DNA from: Thiotrichaceae bacterium
Lineage (GTDB): Bacteria > Pseudomonadota > Gammaproteobacteria > Beggiatoales > Beggiatoaceae
Assembly (NCBI GenBank): GCA_011391085.1
Contig: JAABRD010000010.1
Coordinates: 1-64,000, forward strand
Direction of reading: 5' to 3'
Length of the DNA: 64,000 bases
Shown: in pieces, positions 7,811-16,460 of the stretch
Numbering within the stretch: position 1 is the stretch's first letter
Layout: each line of letters starts with the position of its first letter
The notes under the pieces: model-generated
The model's database searches: none
What the model saw: the letters and a program-made list of their open reading frames with translations, nothing else
Told to the model about the DNA's origin: nothing
Position numbers and translations under genes: made by a program

Positions 7811-7963
7811 ATGGATTTTGAAAATTTGAAGAAATTGATTCCGATTGTGGAGAAAGAGAAAGGGAAAGTTCATTTCTTTGCCGTGTTTGAACGGACCCGG
7901 CTACCAGGAGAATGGGATATTGTCCTCTCGGCGGATGGCCTCCTGCCTGACCAAATGCAGTAA
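7811..7963 (+). CDS. Small hypothetical protein, probably truncated
   Basis: A 50-residue frame with a good GAGGAG site. It reads like the N-terminal part of a small conserved protein (MDFENLKKLIPIVEKEKG, then a phenylalanine-rich strand and GEWDIVLSADGLLPD). The stop at 7961 lies three bases before a GTAGGGTGGG palindrome, in a 132-bp unit that is directly duplicated (7961-8092 and 8093-8220). That suggests the 3' end was replaced by repeat insertion. It is adjacent to the broken gene at 7589 and may have formed an operon with it. Confidence 0.5.
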   Translation: MDFENLKKLIPIVEKEKGKVHFFAVFERTRLPGEWDIVLSADGLLPDQMQ

Positions 7964-8309
7964 ATGTAGGGTGGGCAAGTGTTTTGTTGCCCACCGTCTT
8001 TGCTAGGTGGTGGGCAACGATAAACCCATTGCCCACCCTACCCATCTGTAGCCGGCGTACCGGACTAGAGGCTTCAGCCGGTGGGACTGGAGTAAATGTA
8101 GGGTGGGCAAGTGTTTTTTTGCCCACCGTCTTTGCTAGGTGGTGGGCAACGATAAACCCATTGCCCACCTTACCCATCTGTAGCAGGCGTACCGGACTAG
8201 AGGCTTCAGCCGGTTGGACTTACGGCTTCAGCCGGCCGGCGGTAGGCGTTCCGCTTTCTCAAAGATTGGAGTGTGCCTACCGCCGGCCGGCTGAAGCCGT
8301 AAGTCCAAC
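7961..8309. repeat. 132-bp tandem duplication of compound repeats plus P1 palindrome
   Basis: The unit starting TAAATGTAGGGTGGGCAAGT is present at 7961 and 8093 with a few mismatches. Each unit holds a GTAGGGTGGGCAAG palindrome (7966-8041 and 8098-8173) and a P1 half-element (GGACTAGAGGCTTCAGCCGG). It is followed by a complete P1 palindrome at 8213-8309. This indicates duplication after the repeats had inserted next to each other. Confidence 0.85.
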
Positions 8310-8415
8310 GTAGTCTTCATTTATAAAATAATAGTTCCACATCAGATTTAAAATATTGTATCATATTCACTCTAACCCTCCACTCCCTCTTGTGTCACTG
8401 TCAGGAGAATTGTTT

Positions 8416-11400
8416 ATGTCCAATAATAAAATAGACTTCGCCATCATCACCGCCCTGCAGAAAGAATTAGACGCGGTGTCATCTAAATTAGATTCTCCTC
8501 AAGCGATTCTAGAAATGCCCTATATTTTTCAATTGGGTACGATTGGCAATGCTAAAGTTCTCGTAGCGCGTTCTGGGGAAAGAAGTATTAATGCGGCCCA
8601 GGCGGCTACGACAATCTTAGAACGTTATCATCCCACTTATTTATTGATGGTCGGTATTGCGGCGGGTTTTGAGAGTGAGGGCGTGAAACGTGGTGATGTG
8701 GTAGTGGCGGATACTTGTTACTATGATGAACCTGGCAAACAGACACCCGACGGGAAACAGCCCGCACCAGAACAAATCCCGACCAGTCCGTCGTTGCTGG
8801 CTTTTTCACAAAATTATCAAAATCTGGATTGGAAAGACAAGATTCAGGTCTCTTCTCCGGAAGGGGGTTCTCTTCCGAAAGTTCATCATGGTGTGATTGC
8901 CAGTAAAGAGACAGTCATTGCTAATAAACAAATCATGGAGAATCTGTTGACTTCTGGGCATCGGAAGTTACGGGCGTTGGCGCAGGAGGGTTATGCGGTG
9001 GCCAAAGTGGCGCATGGGTGGGAGGAGAAGGTAGAGTTTTTAGAGATTCGTGGCATTTGTGATTTTGGGGATGAGAATAAAGACAAGGTTTGGCAAACAT
9101 ACGCGGCTCATGTGGCGGCAGCTTATGCCGTCGGTTTATTGCGTTATATTGAGGAATTGCACAACCCAAACCTGACAGGTCTTCAAGACCTGTCAGGTTT
9201 AAAACCGCTACCATCCTCCTCCCTCGACCTCTCCCGTCTCCCCCACCCCGCTATGCCCTTAATCGGTCGGCAAGATTACTTGCAACAGTTACAACAAGCG
9301 TTTCTCACTCCCAAAACTTATCTCACCATTCTAGTCGCGGCTGGAGGCATTGGGAAATCGGCGTTGTCGGATGCGTGGTTAAAACAAATGCAACCCCATT
9401 ATCACGGCGTCCAGCGCGTCTTCGCGTGGTCCTTTTATTTGCAAGGGTCACATAATACCCAAACCTCGTCCGTGCCCTTCTTTCAAGTGGCCTTGCCGTT
9501 CTTTGGGTGGACGGGGGAGATACCGAAAGACGAGGTGGCGAAAGGACGGGCCTTGGCTAAGTGTTTGCAAGCGCAGGCGTTTATCTTGATATTGGATGGG
9601 TTAGAACCGTTGCAACACCCGACGTCTATGTTAGATGGCGAGTTGAAAGATACCGCCTTGCAAGCCTTCTTTGAGGAGGTGCGGTTGTATGGACTGGCGG
9701 CGACACCCAGTCTGATTGTAGTCTCCTCACGGCAGCCGTTAGTGGAGTTGCAAGCGTGGGAGGCGGAACGGTCGGTGACGATAGATTTGCAGACTTTGCC
9801 TGTGGCTGACGGGGCGCAGGTGTTAGCGGCTTTAGGGGTGCAAGGGACAGCGACGGAGTTAAGGCAAGCCAGTGAGGAGATGGGTGGTCATGCGTTAGCG
9901 TTGGTGTTATTAGGGAAGTTGTTAAAGGAGAAGTTTGCGGGGCGCATTGAACGTCGTGACCAGTTACCTAAGTTGTGGAAAGTGAAGAAACTGGGGGAAC
10001 ATGCGTTACGGGTGTTGCAGTTTTATGAGAAGTTCTGGCAACGGTCAACTTGGCAACGGTGGTGGCACGGTGAGACTCCTGAACGGACGTTTCTGTATTT
10101 ATTGGGTTTATTTGACCGTCCCATGACGTTGCAAGAGAAAGAGGTGTTAGTCAAGCAAGCCAAGTGTGCGAAACCGTTGCGGGCGTTAGATGACGTGGGT
10201 TGGGAATTGTTGGAGAGACATTTAGAGGCGGCGGGGTTGTTGTTAGCCCTCACCCCCGGCCCCTCTCCCAGAGGGAGAGGGGAGACAACCCTCACCCCTG
10301 ACCCCTCTCCCAAAGGGCGAGGGAAGAATAGCAATAAGAATGGTTTTCTCCCCTCTCCCTCTGGGAGAGGGGCCGGGGGTGAGGGAAATGAAGGCCAACG
10401 TTACCACTGGGACTGCCACCCCCTCATCCGCGACTACTTTGGCCAACGCTTTCAAGACTCGCAACCTGAATTATTTCGTCAAGCCCACCGCGTCTTGTTT
10501 GACTATTATCAAGCCGTCCCCTCCCAATCCCAACCCGCTACCTTAGCCGAATTAGAACCCTTATATCGTGCGGTGGTGCATGGGTGTTTGGCGGGGGAAT
10601 ATCAAAAGGCGCGTGAGGAGGTGTACGAGAGACGTATTCTGCGGGGTAATGAACATTACAGTCTCCACAAACTCGGTGCCTACAGCCAAGACTTAACCGC
10701 CCTCGTTGCCTTTTTCCCCCACGGCTGGTCACACCCCGTCCAACATGGTTTAACCGAAGCGGACCAAGCCTGGTTATTAGCCGTAGCCTCCTCTTGTCTC
10801 ATGTCCTTGGGACGCTTGGGGGAGGCGGTGGCGCCGAGAGAGGCTAGTTTGCCAATCTTTGAAAAGCTACAGCACTGGAAAACCGCATCAGCCACTGCCC
10901 AAAATCTGATAGACCTCTATCTGCCCTTGGGTCAATTGGCCAAGGCGGCCACGGTGGCCCGTCAGGGTATCCAGTATGCCGAACAGAGTGGGGATTTATT
11001 TGAACAACTGACAAGTCATGCCTCCCTCGCCATCACCTTACATCGGAAGGGACAATTAGACTTAGCACTGCAGTCGTTTCAACGCGCCGAACAATTTCAG
11101 CAAGAAAACCAACCAGAGTATCCGCAATTGTATTCACTCCAAGGCTTTCAGTATTGCGCACTGTTGTTAGACCAAGCGCAGTCGGTGGCGGAGTTTGAGG
11201 CGGTGTTGGGGCGGGGGGAATATTCTTTGAAACTTATGCAAGGGCTACCAAATTTATTAGGAATTGCCCTTGACCACCTCACCCTCGCCCGTGTCCTCAC
11301 GCAGTTACAACGCGACGACGAAGCCGCGGCTTCTTTTGACCAAGCGGTGGTGGGTATCCGCAAAGCGGGAAGCACTTATGACTTACCAGAATTTCTCATA

Positions 11401-11667
11401 GACCGCGCCAATTTCCATCTGCGCCTGTCCCGCTTGAACTTAGAGACCGCGGCGCACGATTTACAAGAAGCCGACAGCCTGATTCGCCGCTGTGGCATGA
11501 AACTCTATGCCGTGGATTGCCAGTTAGCGTGGTGTCGTTATTACCTACAACAGGGGGAGACGGAGACAGCCCGTCAGTGTTGGGAACGGGCGAAGATGGG
11601 GCTGGAAGTGACGGGGTATCGGTTGCGGGAGAGGGAGGTGGGGGAATTGGAAAAGGCCACCGGCTGA
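8416..11667 (+). CDS. STAND NTPase with PNP/MTA-SAH-nucleosidase-like N-terminus and TPR C-terminus
   Basis: The ATG at 8416 is chosen over an upstream in-frame one because AGGAGAA precedes it and IDFAIITALQKELDAV then begins the domain; the product is 1083 residues. Residues 5-250 are a PNP_UDP_1-type domain (GIAAGFESEGVKRGDVVVAD; EIRGICDFGD near its end). Residues about 275-600 are a NACHT/NB-ARC-type STAND ATPase with Walker A GGIGKS (310-315) and Walker B ILILDGLEPL (D394). Residues about 720-1060 are helical TPR-like repeats. This architecture is that of NLR-like bacterial immune sensors: TPR sensing, STAND oligomerisation, nucleosidase effector. Two palindromic repeats sit in frame at 9168-9200 and 10247-10384, in interdomain linkers. 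The stop codon is the TGA of a P1 repeat (GGCTGAAGCC). Confidence 0.85.
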   Translation: MSNNKIDFAIITALQKELDAVSSKLDSPQAILEMPYIFQLGTIGNAKVLVARSGERSINAAQAATTILERYHPTYLLMVGIAAGFESEGVKRGDVVVADTCYYDEPGKQTPDGKQPAPEQIPTSPSLLAFSQNYQNLDWKDKIQVSSPEGGSLPKVHHGVIASKETVIANKQIMENLLTSGHRKLRALAQEGYAVAKVAHGWEEKVEFLEIRGICDFGDENKDKVWQTYAAHVAAAYAVGLLRYIEELHNPNLTGLQDLSGLKPLPSSSLDLSRLPHPAMPLIGRQDYLQQLQQAFLTPKTYLTILVAAGGIGKSALSDAWLKQMQPHYHGVQRVFAWSFYLQGSHNTQTSSVPFFQVALPFFGWTGEIPKDEVAKGRALAKCLQAQAFILILDGLEPLQHPTSMLDGELKDTALQAFFEEVRLYGLAATPSLIVVSSRQPLVELQAWEAERSVTIDLQTLPVADGAQVLAALGVQGTATELRQASEEMGGHALALVLLGKLLKEKFAGRIERRDQLPKLWKVKKLGEHALRVLQFYEKFWQRSTWQRWWHGETPERTFLYLLGLFDRPMTLQEKEVLVKQAKCAKPLRALDDVGWELLERHLEAAGLLLALTPGPSPRGRGETTLTPDPSPKGRGKNSNKNGFLPSPSGRGAGGEGNEGQRYHWDCHPLIRDYFGQRFQDSQPELFRQAHRVLFDYYQAVPSQSQPATLAELEPLYRAVVHGCLAGEYQKAREEVYERRILRGNEHYSLHKLGAYSQDLTALVAFFPHGWSHPVQHGLTEADQAWLLAVASSCLMSLGRLGEAVAPREASLPIFEKLQHWKTASATAQNLIDLYLPLGQLAKAATVARQGIQYAEQSGDLFEQLTSHASLAITLHRKGQLDLALQSFQRAEQFQQENQPEYPQLYSLQGFQYCALLLDQAQSVAEFEAVLGRGEYSLKLMQGLPNLLGIALDHLTLARVLTQLQRDDEAAASFDQAVVGIRKAGSTYDLPEFLIDRANFHLRLSRLNLETAAHDLQEADSLIRRCGMKLYAVDCQLAWCRYYLQQGETETARQCWERAKMGLEVTGYRLREREVGELEKATG
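9168..9200. repeat. In-frame 33-bp palindrome in STAND gene
   Basis: AAACCTGACAGGTCT - TCA - AGACCTGTCAGGTTT, perfect 15-bp arms, 11 codons in frame (NLTGLQDLSGL), exactly between the PNP-like and ATPase domains. A related palindrome is at 38541-38566 in intergenic DNA. Confidence 0.9.
10247..10384. repeat. CCCTCACCCCCGGCCCCTCT palindromes in frame in STAND gene
   Basis: Three arms of the CCCTCACCCC...GGGGTGAGGG family in a row encode LTPGPSPRGRGE-like and [12 protein letters not shown]-like peptides at residues about 611-656, between the ATPase and the TPR region. The reading frame is kept throughout. Confidence 0.9.
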
Positions 11668-11974
11668 AGCCTCTAGTCCACCACTATTTTAATTCCTTTG
11701 TCACTTCAATTCCTTTGTCACTTCAACTTAATGGCATTGCGGTTAAAGCCTCCACTCCACCGGCATTCAGTAAGTGTAGTAAACGTAGGGCAAGGGTTTT
11801 GTTGCCCACCGTCCTCAACGGTCATATCATTAAAAATGGATGTAAAATACCAAAGTTAAATGGTTTTTACTCCCATCTTTAACCTGCAATAATTTCTCAT
11901 TAAGGCCAAAGTCGAAAACCCTGATGAATCCTCATTGGTGACGGGGTACGCTTTGAGGCGATTCGGGTCAGCGG
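11660..11974. other. Repeat-filled 3' flank of the STAND gene
   Basis: Begins with the P1 arm CACCGGCTGAAGCCTCTAGT that contains the gene's stop codon, then ATTCCTTTGTCACTTCAA repeated twice, a TTAACTTAATGGCATTG motif shared with other P1 contexts, and half of a GTAGGGCAAGGGTTTTGTTG repeat. No credible gene. Confidence 0.6.
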
Positions 11975-12083
11975 CTGACCCAAGTCGGTACAAACGCTGA
12001 CCCAAGTCGGTACAAACGCTGACCCAAGTCGGTACAAACGCTGACCCAAGTCGGTACAAACGCTGACCCAAGTCGGTACAAAC
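11974..12083. repeat. 22-bp tandem repeat, five exact copies
   Basis: The unit GCTGACCCAAGTCGGTACAA plus AC starts at 11974, 11996, 12018, 12040 and 12062. It is the same period as the array at 723 and shares GCTGACCC with it. No spacers. Confidence 0.95.
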
Positions 12084-12331
12084 GCGGTATCGAATCAATA
12101 CCCGGCATGAGTTTACATGAAGGGGCAGTATAATGTGTCTTTAACCTTATGTGTTGCACACAAGGTATTCCCCATACTCTAAAAACGGGGGCCGCCTACC
12201 GGCTAAAGCCTCTAGTCCAGCAGTTAATAAGATTTATCTCGTGTTTCTGCGTGGGAACGTGGGAACGTGGGGCAAGGGGCTGTATAATGCCTCTTAATAC
12301 AACATGTTATAATTTTTTTGCGATTCCCCTC

Positions 12332-12360
12332 TTGACATTATCTAGTTTTGTACCTATAAT
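12332..12360 (+). promoter_or_regulatory. Consensus sigma-70 promoter of tRNA-Ser
   Basis: TTGACA (12332-12337), a 17-bp spacer and TATAAT (12355-12360), a perfect match to consensus, 12 bp upstream of the mature tRNA 5' end. Strong, constitutive tRNA expression is inferred. Confidence 0.9.
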
Positions 12361-12372
12361 AAGTGACAAACA

Positions 12373-12464
<92 letters not shown>

Positions 12465-12515
12465 GAGTCCTTCCCTAAGGATGTTTTTCCGAAAAAGTAT
12501 GAAGTGAAGTGTCAG

Positions 12516-12555
12516 CCAGGAACTAGGTATAAAAAACTTAGTTTCCTGGTTTTTT
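12516..12555 (+). terminator. Rho-independent terminator after tRNA-Ser
   Basis: CCAGGAACTAGGT and ACTTAGTTTCCTGG form a stem around an A-rich loop, followed by six T. The stem includes the dispersed ACTTAGTTTC motif, so a repeat element may have been adopted as terminator. Confidence 0.75.
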
Positions 12556-12716
12556 CCCCTCCCAGCACACATTCCCTTTACACAGTTCAAATATAGTAAT
12601 ATTCCCCCAAACCTGTACCATTCCCGCTTACGCGCAATAATTCTTATTGCACTCCAGCAGACATGTACAAATTTACATGAATATCACTATAACTGCATAG
12701 AAGATGGCGTCGAAAT

Positions 12717-13070
12717 TCATGGTAGCCATCCTATCACCCGTTGTTCTAACTGGTCACATAATCCGCAATGACGACATGCCGAACCACTTTTTGCAGGCAA
12801 GGGCAAACTCGTCGCCAACAGTTGTCGTATCTCTCCCTGATACCCTTGCATGTCTGCTTGTGCTTCGTCAGGGGACGAGGGTTTGGGGTGTGACAATGAA
12901 CTTTCTATGGTTTCGACTAGGCGACCATGTAGTTCATTCATGTCCTGACAGTGTTCTACTTTTCCAGATTCTTGGGCCAACTCATTGACAATGTCAACCA
13001 ACGTCCGGTGACGTTGGTCAATGTCGGGCAGGCCAGTTAAATACTTTGACTTCCAGCGTAGCGGTTTCAT
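12717..13070 (-). CDS. Hemerythrin-like protein, C-terminal half aberrant
   Basis: The start at 13070 is chosen because AGAGGAAAA lies upstream and the family begins WKSKYLTGLPDIDQRHRTLV, matching the first helix of bacteriohemerythrins including the first iron-ligand His. The remainder of this 117-residue frame (SSLSHPKPSSPDEAQAD onward) lacks the HxxxE and HxxxH ligands. An alternative frame over the same DNA reads TKHKQTCKGIRERYDN, which looks more like the expected third helix, so a frameshift is possible. The frame ends with CRHCGLC, unusual for the family. Oxygen or redox sensing would be the normal role; this copy may be inactive. Confidence 0.55.
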   Translation of the reverse strand: MKPLRWKSKYLTGLPDIDQRHRTLVDIVNELAQESGKVEHCQDMNELHGRLVETIESSLSHPKPSSPDEAQADMQGYQGEIRQLLATSLPLPAKSGSACRHCGLCDQLEQRVIGWLP

Positions 13071-13089
13071 AAGTTTTCCTCTGTAACAC

Positions 13090-14001
13090 TTAATACAATG
13101 CCAAAACTCGGTAGCCACGGGCTTCCAATAACTTGAGGATGCCCTTCCCCCCAGGTAAATGGAGGGCGCCTACCGCAATAAACGCATTTCCTTCTTGCAA
13201 GCGGACTTGCATCCGTTCTACCATTCGCACGTTCCGGTCATCGACTAACCGTTGCATAAACTTCTCGGTTAATTTCTTCTCCTCGGCAGTGCCTTTCGCC
13301 GTATATTCATCGTTTAGTTGTAACAGCGCAGTCAAATCACGTTGCAAATACAACTCATGTAACTCTTCTAACATCTTGGGCATGTCGTCCAAATATTCTA
13401 AGGAACCTTTTAGCAAGACGACTTGTTCAGGAATGGGCAAGGCATCGAAAATAGCCAGTTGTTCTTCCACAGTTTCTAATCCATACACGGGTTTGTCAAG
13501 GTCTTGGGCGCGTTGGTATAACAGCAAATCTAAAAATTGTCCGCTGTTGGATTTGGGCATACTCAAAATCATTAGGGTAGCCAACGGTTTCAGACGTTTG
13601 GTCACTTCCTCAGGTACGCCATGTTGTTCCAGGCGTTTGACCAGTTCTTCATAATCGGGTTTTGAAATGAACTTATCCAGCGTTTGCCCTGGTTTTAAGT
13701 AGATTCCAAAAATGCTTTTCATCAGATTTGAGAAGCTGAAGTTCATTTCAATAGTGACGCTGTCGGCTTGTTCAAAACGACGTTGGACCTGGGAGGGTAA
13801 TTGGGTGACTCGCGGGTCTTCAGAGTGAATTGTTCCAAACACGTAACTGGGTTTTAGCCCGGCTTTGTTGATTTGCCATAACAACCCTATTTGGGAAGCG
13901 TTCTCGGTAGCCAGAGAGGAGTGGTAAGAAACCGTGAAGAGGAGAAGAAGGAGGATAAAAAGGGGGTTCAATCTATGTTGCAGACGAGAAATATTGTTCA
14001 T
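13090..14001 (-). CDS. TraB/GumN family (YbaP-like) secreted protein
   Basis: 303 residues from the ATG at 14001, which has GAGGTG 8 nt upstream (a TTG 15 nt further up is less likely). A signal peptide covers about residues 1-31 (hydrophobic FILLLLLFTVSY). The family motifs are present: VFGTIHSEDPRV with the conserved His near the N-terminus and VGALHLPGGKGIL near the end, typical of the TraB/PrgY/GumN fold thought to be metal-dependent proteases or binding proteins. It follows the ferredoxin-cyclase gene by 46 bp on the same strand. Confidence 0.85.
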   Translation of the reverse strand: MNNISRLQHRLNPLFILLLLLFTVSYHSSLATENASQIGLLWQINKAGLKPSYVFGTIHSEDPRVTQLPSQVQRRFEQADSVTIEMNFSFSNLMKSIFGIYLKPGQTLDKFISKPDYEELVKRLEQHGVPEEVTKRLKPLATLMILSMPKSNSGQFLDLLLYQRAQDLDKPVYGLETVEEQLAIFDALPIPEQVVLLKGSLEYLDDMPKMLEELHELYLQRDLTALLQLNDEYTAKGTAEEKKLTEKFMQRLVDDRNVRMVERMQVRLQEGNAFIAVGALHLPGGKGILKLLEARGYRVLALY

Positions 14002-14047
14002 AATTAAGCACCTCAAAAATGGTAAAGGGTAAGTCTAAGTGGTCAGG

Positions 14048-14971
14048 TCAGGAATTGGTTAAACCCGTAATTTCATATAAAACATGTGTTCGACTTTGAC
14101 CACGTAATTGGGTCTTCACAACCCGTCCAAGGTTAACTTTATTTTCAAGATGTTCCATCATGTCTTGAGAAATCAATAAGGTCGTACCAAATTCTTTATT
14201 GACCGATTCAATGCGACTGGCTACATTCACGGTATCACCTAACACGGTCAACTGTCGCTTCGACGGGTGGCCGATCTCTCCGACTATCACTAAGCCATAA
14301 TGTAAGCCTATCCTTATCTTAAATTCATGGGAAAAATCTTTGACTACGGATTTGTTTAACTCTGCCACTTGTGTTTGCATTTGCAAACTGGCTTGTACCG
14401 CTTGTAAGCAATTTTCCAATGGGTCACGTTGTTCAATTCCGAAGATGGCCATCAAGCCATCGCCAATATATTTGTCAATGTACCCTTGATGGGTCAGGAT
14501 GGGTTCACAGACTTCTTTAAAATATCTATTTAGCAAATAGACCACGTCGTAAGGCAGATGTTGTGTTGCAAAACCAGTGAAGTTGGCTATATCGCAAAAC
14601 ATTACCACGAGAGAACGTTCATGGCCTGTCATCACATCTGAACACTTTTCCACTGAGGTGTTCTTGGCTACGGAATCCAAGACTAATTGTTTAATCTTGA
14701 CATCGCCTAAAACTTTGGCCTGACAGGCCAATCGAATGTCCGCCGGCCAGTTTTTTTCTTGCGCAACCTTCTGTTCTGCGGCAGTGCGGGGGGCAAGGTA
14801 AGAACCGCCATCTAAGACACGAACACGGCAGGTGGTACACCGGGCATTGCCACAGCAGGCATGAGAGTGGGGGATACCGTGTGTTAGAGAAGCGTCTAAA
14901 AGGGTGCCTCCGACAGGAAATTCTATCGTTAAGGGAGTTTCGGTGTCATGATGGTAAGTGATGGTGGGCAT
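14048..14971 (-). CDS. 2Fe-2S ferredoxin fused to class III adenylate/guanylate cyclase
   Basis: 307 residues. Residues 1-95 are a plant-type ferredoxin domain with cluster ligands C40, C45, C48 (CGNARCTTC) and C83 (RLACQAKV). Residues about 115-305 are a class III nucleotidyl cyclase: metal-binding Asp127 (FCDIANFTGF), Asp171 in DKYIGDGLMAIFG, and VLGDTVNVASR. Lys167 in the DKYIGDG context favours ATP over GTP. No transmembrane segment, so it is cytoplasmic. The fusion implies that cluster redox state or oxygen controls cAMP synthesis. It follows nuoK on the same strand, which links it to respiratory redox state. Confidence 0.9.
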   Translation of the reverse strand: MPTITYHHDTETPLTIEFPVGGTLLDASLTHGIPHSHACCGNARCTTCRVRVLDGGSYLAPRTAAEQKVAQEKNWPADIRLACQAKVLGDVKIKQLVLDSVAKNTSVEKCSDVMTGHERSLVVMFCDIANFTGFATQHLPYDVVYLLNRYFKEVCEPILTHQGYIDKYIGDGLMAIFGIEQRDPLENCLQAVQASLQMQTQVAELNKSVVKDFSHEFKIRIGLHYGLVIVGEIGHPSKRQLTVLGDTVNVASRIESVNKEFGTTLLISQDMMEHLENKVNLGRVVKTQLRGQSRTHVLYEITGLTNS

Positions 14972-15133
14972 ATCCTGTTTTGTAGGACCTGTAAAAAATG
15001 GAAGAGTTCAGGAGTTCAAAGCGTAGCTTTGTAGGAGACTCAGGAGTTCAAAGCGTAGCGTTGCCAGGCATAGACAAAGTTGCGCTGTGGACTCCTGAAT
15101 ACTCCTGAATACGGTTGGAACTCTTGAAGTATA

Positions 15134-15445
15134 TTAACCCTTCATACTATTGAGGTCCTCCACATTAATCGTCTGCCGATTGCGGAACAATACGACTAAA
15201 ATAGCCAATCCAATTGCCGATTCGGCGGCCGCTACGGTGAGAATGAAGAAGACAAAAACTTGTCCTTGAATGTCGCCGTTAAAGTGGGAGAACGCAATGA
15301 AGTTCATATTGACGGCTAACAACATGAGTTCAATGCACATAAGGAGGATGATTAGGTTTTTGCGGTTGAGGAAGATTCCTGCCACGCTGATACAGAACAG
15401 CCCGGCCCCTAAGGTGAGGAAGTCGGATAAGACAAGTGGTTCCAT
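15134..15445 (-). CDS. nuoK: NADH-quinone oxidoreductase subunit K
   Basis: 103 residues, three predicted membrane helices, with conserved glutamates in [10 protein letters not shown] and [10 protein letters not shown] that carry protons in complex I. It lies 66 bp downstream of nuoJ. Normally nuoL, M and N follow; here an unrelated cyclase gene follows instead, so the membrane-arm genes are elsewhere or lost from this site. Confidence 0.95.
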   Translation of the reverse strand: MEPLVLSDFLTLGAGLFCISVAGIFLNRKNLIILLMCIELMLLAVNMNFIAFSHFNGDIQGQVFVFFILTVAAAESAIGLAILVVLFRNRQTINVEDLNSMKG

Positions 15446-15511
15446 GATGTTAATCCTGTTAGTTGTGAAGAGTGGACAATGAAAAAGGGTGAGTAACAGA
15501 TGATAAGTGTT

Positions 15512-16105
15512 TTAATCCTTAGGTTCTGCTGGCATACTGATCAGGCGGATGCGGTCTTCGCGACGCACAACGACTTGTTGTTCGGGTTTTTGGTATTTGG
15601 CGCGGTTATGTAGGCGACTGGTTAGCGCAATGGCGGCTATCATGGCAACCAGGAGAATGGCTGCGGCTATTTCAAATGGGTAAGCATAAACCGTGTAGAG
15701 AACTTGACCTAGCATCTTGGTGTTTGACATCTCGGTTGTGACTACGGTAGAGGGGTTTGCCAACCCCTTCCAATGGGTCACTACCATGACCATTTCTATG
15801 AGGATAAGGAAACCCACCGTCAGTCCGACTGGGAGATGTTTGGCGAAGCCTTCGCGTAAGGGGGCAAAGTTGATGTCTAGCATCATGACCACAAAGAGGA
15901 ACAGTACCATGACGGCGCCGACATAAACCAGAACGAGGGCAATGGCGAGAAATTCTGCTTGGAGGAGTAGCCAGATCGCCGCTGAAGAGAAAAACGTTAA
16001 GACGAGAAAGAGGGCGGCATGAACCGGGTTACGGACCGTGATGACCCGGAAGGCCGCAAAGATTAAGGTGGCTGCAAAAAAGTAAAAGATTAGGGTGGTG
16101 GTCAT
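15512..16105 (-). CDS. nuoJ: NADH-quinone oxidoreductase subunit J
   Basis: 197 residues with five predicted membrane helices; the VFYVGAVMVLFLFVVMML-like core (residues about 58-75) is the NuoJ signature. The cytoplasmic C-terminal tail is about 35 residues. It is separated from nuoI by 1.28 kb containing a YwqK-like gene and repeats. Confidence 0.95.
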   Translation of the reverse strand: MTTTLIFYFFAATLIFAAFRVITVRNPVHAALFLVLTFFSSAAIWLLLQAEFLAIALVLVYVGAVMVLFLFVVMMLDINFAPLREGFAKHLPVGLTVGFLILIEMVMVVTHWKGLANPSTVVTTEMSNTKMLGQVLYTVYAYPFEIAAAILLVAMIAAIALTSRLHNRAKYQKPEQQVVVRREDRIRLISMPAEPKD

Positions 16106-16460
16106 AGTTGTCTCAGTTATCAGTTATTCAGAATTGTTATTAAGAAACAGCGTGTTTGCGGAAAAACGGTGTTTCTCGGTTGTGTAGAATTTCAATGTAC
16201 TACCATTTTATAGCGTAAGTGGGGGGAGAATCTGTAGGGTGGATTTCGCTGCGCGTATCCACCGACGTCTGTATGACGTTTTACAGGACGGTGGATACGC
16301 GCAGCGAAATCCACCCTACAGAATGTTAAAGCCTCTGGTCCGGTCTCCATTCTCCATTTCTGCATTATTCCTTTCCTTCCTAATTTGTTCTTGAATTACG
16401 AGGGGTGGGAAGTGATTATGACTCCTTCCCCTGCCTATATTTTAGTTTTTCCGTAAATTC
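16106..16460. repeat. Intergenic with GTAGGGTGGATTTCGC palindrome
   Basis: A perfect-armed palindrome at 16234-16319 (GTAGGGTGGATTTCGCTGCG and its complement). Nothing else recognisable between nuoJ and the YwqK-like gene. Confidence 0.8.

Noticed and set aside
8356-8415. Upstream start for the STAND gene
   Set aside because: The ATG at 8416 has AGGAGAA at good spacing and begins right before the domain; the extension has no ribosome site.
10023-10464. Minus-strand frames with LTPGPSPRGRG peptides inside the STAND gene
   Set aside because: Open only because the repeat is palindromic; no start signals and the plus-strand domain continuity is clear.
723-12083. The two 22-bp arrays as CRISPR
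   Set aside because: Units are directly adjacent with no spacers, and no cas genes are in the window.
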